From CAYHZG01 sp964361105 (GTDB lineage: Bacteria; Patescibacteriota; Minisyncoccia; 2-02-FULL-40-12), in assembly GCA_964361105.1 (NCBI GenBank), contig CAYHZG010000010.1:1-14449 (forward strand): a stretch of DNA of 14,449 nt, written 5' to 3'. Positions 13,198-14,449 of this stretch are shown piece after piece (position 1 is the stretch's first letter; each line of letters starts with the position of its first letter). The position numbers and the translations under genes are program-made. Below the pieces are notes generated by a model, which was not told where the DNA came from, did no database searches, and was given only the letters and a program-made list of their open reading frames with translations.

Positions 13198-13276
13198 CAC
13201 GAAGGAAATTCGCTAAAGCAAATCATTTCTTATATTGGAACAGATATTTGTTCTTCATATATCGGGGGCTGATGCG

Positions 13277-13540
13277 GTCTAGTTGTTTACAGGATAAATC
13301 AATTTAGAAGCTAAAGGATATTCAAGTTCAAGGAAGGCCGAGGAAAATGTACTTTGATACATTGACGAGGCCTGACACAGAAATTGAACATAAATTTAGC
13401 TTCCCTCAGAGGGCGTGAAGATTTTGGCCAAATTCTTTGTCGCTCGTCGCTCATGTAGCGAAGTACACTTCGCTCCGAGCTCCTCGAATTTGTCTCAAAA
13501 TTTTCACGCTAAATTGATTTGCCCCTGTAAACAACTAGAC
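13277..13540. repeat. 264-bp structured element with 31-bp inverted repeats between rpsJ and rplC
   Basis: The ends (13277-13307 and 13509-13540) are inverted: 17 identical bases GTCTAGTTGTTTACAGG, a 3-4 nt mismatch, then AATCAATTTAG. Inside are two further stem domains. The first (GAAGCTAAA with TTTAGCTTC, plus AGGCC/GGCCT and AATGTA/TACATT) occupies about 13306-13413. The second (GCGTGAAGATTTT with AAAATTTTCACGC, CAAATTC/GAATTTG, AGCGAAGT/ACTTCGCT) occupies about 13414-13509. No ORF explains it. It begins 4 nt after the rpsJ stop. It could be a MITE-like element or a folded RNA leader. Confidence 0.75.
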
Positions 13541-13544
13541 TATA

Positions 13545-13883
13545 TCACATTTTAATCTCAATATCAACTCCCGCGGGTAAACTCAAATTCATTAAAGCAT
13601 CAATAATTTTTGGATTCGGATTGGGAATTTCAATCAAGCGTTTATGAATCCTCATCTCAAACTGTTCGCGACTGTCTTTATGGACAAAGGTTGAACGATT
13701 AACTGTGAATTTTGATATTTCCGTTGGTAGCGGAACCGGCCCGATTGTCTTTACATCCAGCTTATCCAAAGTTTCAATAATTTGCTTGGCTGATTTATCT
13801 ATAATCCGGCTGTCAAAAGCTTTCAAACGGATTCTTATTCGTTGTTCAACATCTTTTTCTTTTTCTTTCTTGGGCTTCACCAT
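13545..13883 (-). CDS. rpsJ: 30S ribosomal protein S10 (uS10)
   Basis: S10 assembles into the 30S head; in other bacteria it also acts as NusE in antitermination. The 112-residue protein has [65 protein letters not shown] and the terminal [19 protein letters not shown] short Lys-rich N-terminal tail (KPKKEKEKD) makes it slightly longer than usual (~102). It follows tuf by 52 nt. UGA is its stop. Confidence 0.97.
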   Translation of the reverse strand: MVKPKKEKEKDVEQRIRIRLKAFDSRIIDKSAKQIIETLDKLDVKTIGPVPLPTEISKFTVNRSTFVHKDSREQFEMRIHKRLIEIPNPNPKIIDALMNLSLPAGVDIEIKM

Positions 13884-13896
13884 AGTTAAAGAACTA

Positions 13897-13918
13897 AATT
13901 GGGCCTACTAGCCCAATT
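13897..13918. repeat. 8-bp hairpin in the tuf-rpsJ spacer
   Basis: AATTGGGC (13897-13904) pairs with GCCCAATT (13911-13918) around CTACTA. No convincing U-tract follows on the mRNA strand, so it may attenuate weakly or be an RNA processing site rather than a full terminator. Confidence 0.55.
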
Positions 13919-13935
13919 ACTTAAATCATGTTCCG

Positions 13936-14449
13936 TCAGGTAATAATTTTTGTCGCCACTCCGGCTCCGACGGTCTTGCCTCCTTCGCGAATGGCAAATC
14001 TCATTTTTTCTTCCAGGGCAACCGGCGCAATCAGTTTAATTTTCAGATTAACGGTGTCGCCCGGCATGACCATTTCTGAACCCTGCGGCAAAAAAACCTC
14101 GCCGGTGACATCAGTCGTTCGGACATAAAACTGGGGTTTATAGCCGGCAAAAAACGGAGTGTGGCGACCGCCTTCTTCTTTAGTCAAGATATAAATTTCT
14201 GCCTCAAATTCAGTATGAGGAGTGATTGAGCCGGGTTTGGCAATAACCTGACCGCGGGAAACGTCTTCTTTTTTAACTCCTCGCAACAATAATCCAACAT
14301 TGTCGCCGGCAATGGTTTCATCCATCTGTTTGTTAAACATCTCAACGCCGGTAACAATGGTTTTCTGAGTCGGTTTCAAACCAACGATTTCAACTTCCTC
14401 GTTAAGTTTTAATTTTCCTCTTTCAACTTTCCCGGTGACGACTGTTCCC
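13936..14449 (-). CDS. tuf: Elongation factor Tu, C-terminal domains 2 and 3 (partial)
   Basis: EF-Tu delivers aminoacyl-tRNA to the A site. About 170 codons are visible, starting in domain 2 at [23 protein letters not shown], then [41 protein letters not shown], the domain 3 segment [61 protein letters not shown] and a final TKIIT. The G domain lies beyond the window. Its place directly before rpsJ matches the str-S10 arrangement (rpsL-rpsG-fusA-tuf-rpsJ) of many bacteria. Confidence 0.97.
   Translation of the reverse strand, partial: GTVVTGKVERGKLKLNEEVEIVGLKPTQKTIVTGVEMFNKQMDETIAGDNVGLLLRGVKKEDVSRGQVIAKPGSITPHTEFEAEIYILTKEEGGRHTPFFAGYKPQFYVRTTDVTGEVFLPQGSEMVMPGDTVNLKIKLIAPVALEEKMRFAIREGGKTVGAGVATKIIT

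Noticed and set aside
13171..13200. Earlier GTG start for rplC at 13200
   Set aside because: It would put ten unrelated residues before the normal MAEVIGKKLGM N-terminus and lies in a terminator-like hairpin.
13277..13540. Integron attC site or insertion sequence
   Set aside because: The ends do not carry the RYYYAAC/GTTRRRY boxes, and no transposase reading frame fits in 264 bp.
13545..13547. UGA recoded as glycine (Gracilibacteria/Absconditabacteria)
   Set aside because: UGA falls exactly at the normal protein ends of rpsJ, adk, rpsE, rplN, rpsQ and tuf, so it is a stop.

Overview
This window is an AT-rich bacterial ribosomal-protein super-operon, the S10 cluster joined to the spc cluster, read entirely on the minus strand. 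In transcription order (right to left) it runs: tuf (3' end), rpsJ, rplC, rplD, rplW, rplB, rpsS, rplV, rpsC, rplP, rpsQ, rplN, rplX, rplE, rpsN, rpsH, rplF, rplR, rpsE, rplO, secY, an adenylate-kinase-family gene, map, a GT2 glycosyltransferase, and the start of a GalT-like gene cut by the window edge. rpmD (L30) is missing between rpsE and rplO, and rpmC (L29) is missing between rplP and rpsQ. L30 loss, lysine-rich extended r-proteins, ATGA-type overlaps and sparse Shine-Dalgarno sites point to a Candidate Phyla Radiation (Patescibacteria, probably Parcubacteria-like) genome. UGA is used as stop (rpsJ, adk, rpsE, rplN, tuf), which argues against the UGA-glycine lineages. The lineage is inferred; no 16S gene is present.

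The gene content is ordinary, but the spaces between and inside the genes are not. Every intergenic gap longer than about 50 bp holds an inverted-repeat element. (1) A 158-bp repeat with four hairpins fills rplX-rplE and rplB-rpsS; 134 bp are identical between the copies. A shorter version sits between rplP and rpsQ. (2) A second modular element fills rplO-secY and rplE-rpsN. It supplies the Shine-Dalgarno and GTG start of secY and rpsN, and can fold both into a hairpin. (3) A short palindrome of the same family is inserted in frame in rplV and rplW. (4) A perfect 50-bp cloverleaf palindrome lies in frame in the N-terminal extension of rpsE. (5) A 264-bp structure bounded by 31-bp inverted repeats separates rpsJ from rplC, followed by a terminator-like hairpin with a possible competing antiterminator stem just before rplC. 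(6) A 116-nt imperfect stem lies between secY and adk.

Many of these share one small module: GAGC, a short loop, then GCGA. It can fold with tandem G-A pairs stacked on two G-C pairs. Outer stems differ between copies but stay complementary. Elements often abut the upstream stop codon and the downstream start codon. This looks like a family of palindromic elements, mobile or once mobile, that has colonised the operon and may have been co-opted as translation or attenuation signals. The pairing was done by eye; homology between classes, mobility and function are inferences.

The encoded machinery makes the core of both ribosomal subunits (L2, L3, L4, L22, L23, S3, S19 and others), the SecY translocon channel, a nucleotide kinase and the N-terminal methionine trimming enzyme. 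After map, where infA, rpmJ, rpsM, rpsK, rpsD, rpoA and rplQ are often found, the cluster changes to sugar metabolism genes (GT2, GalT-like).
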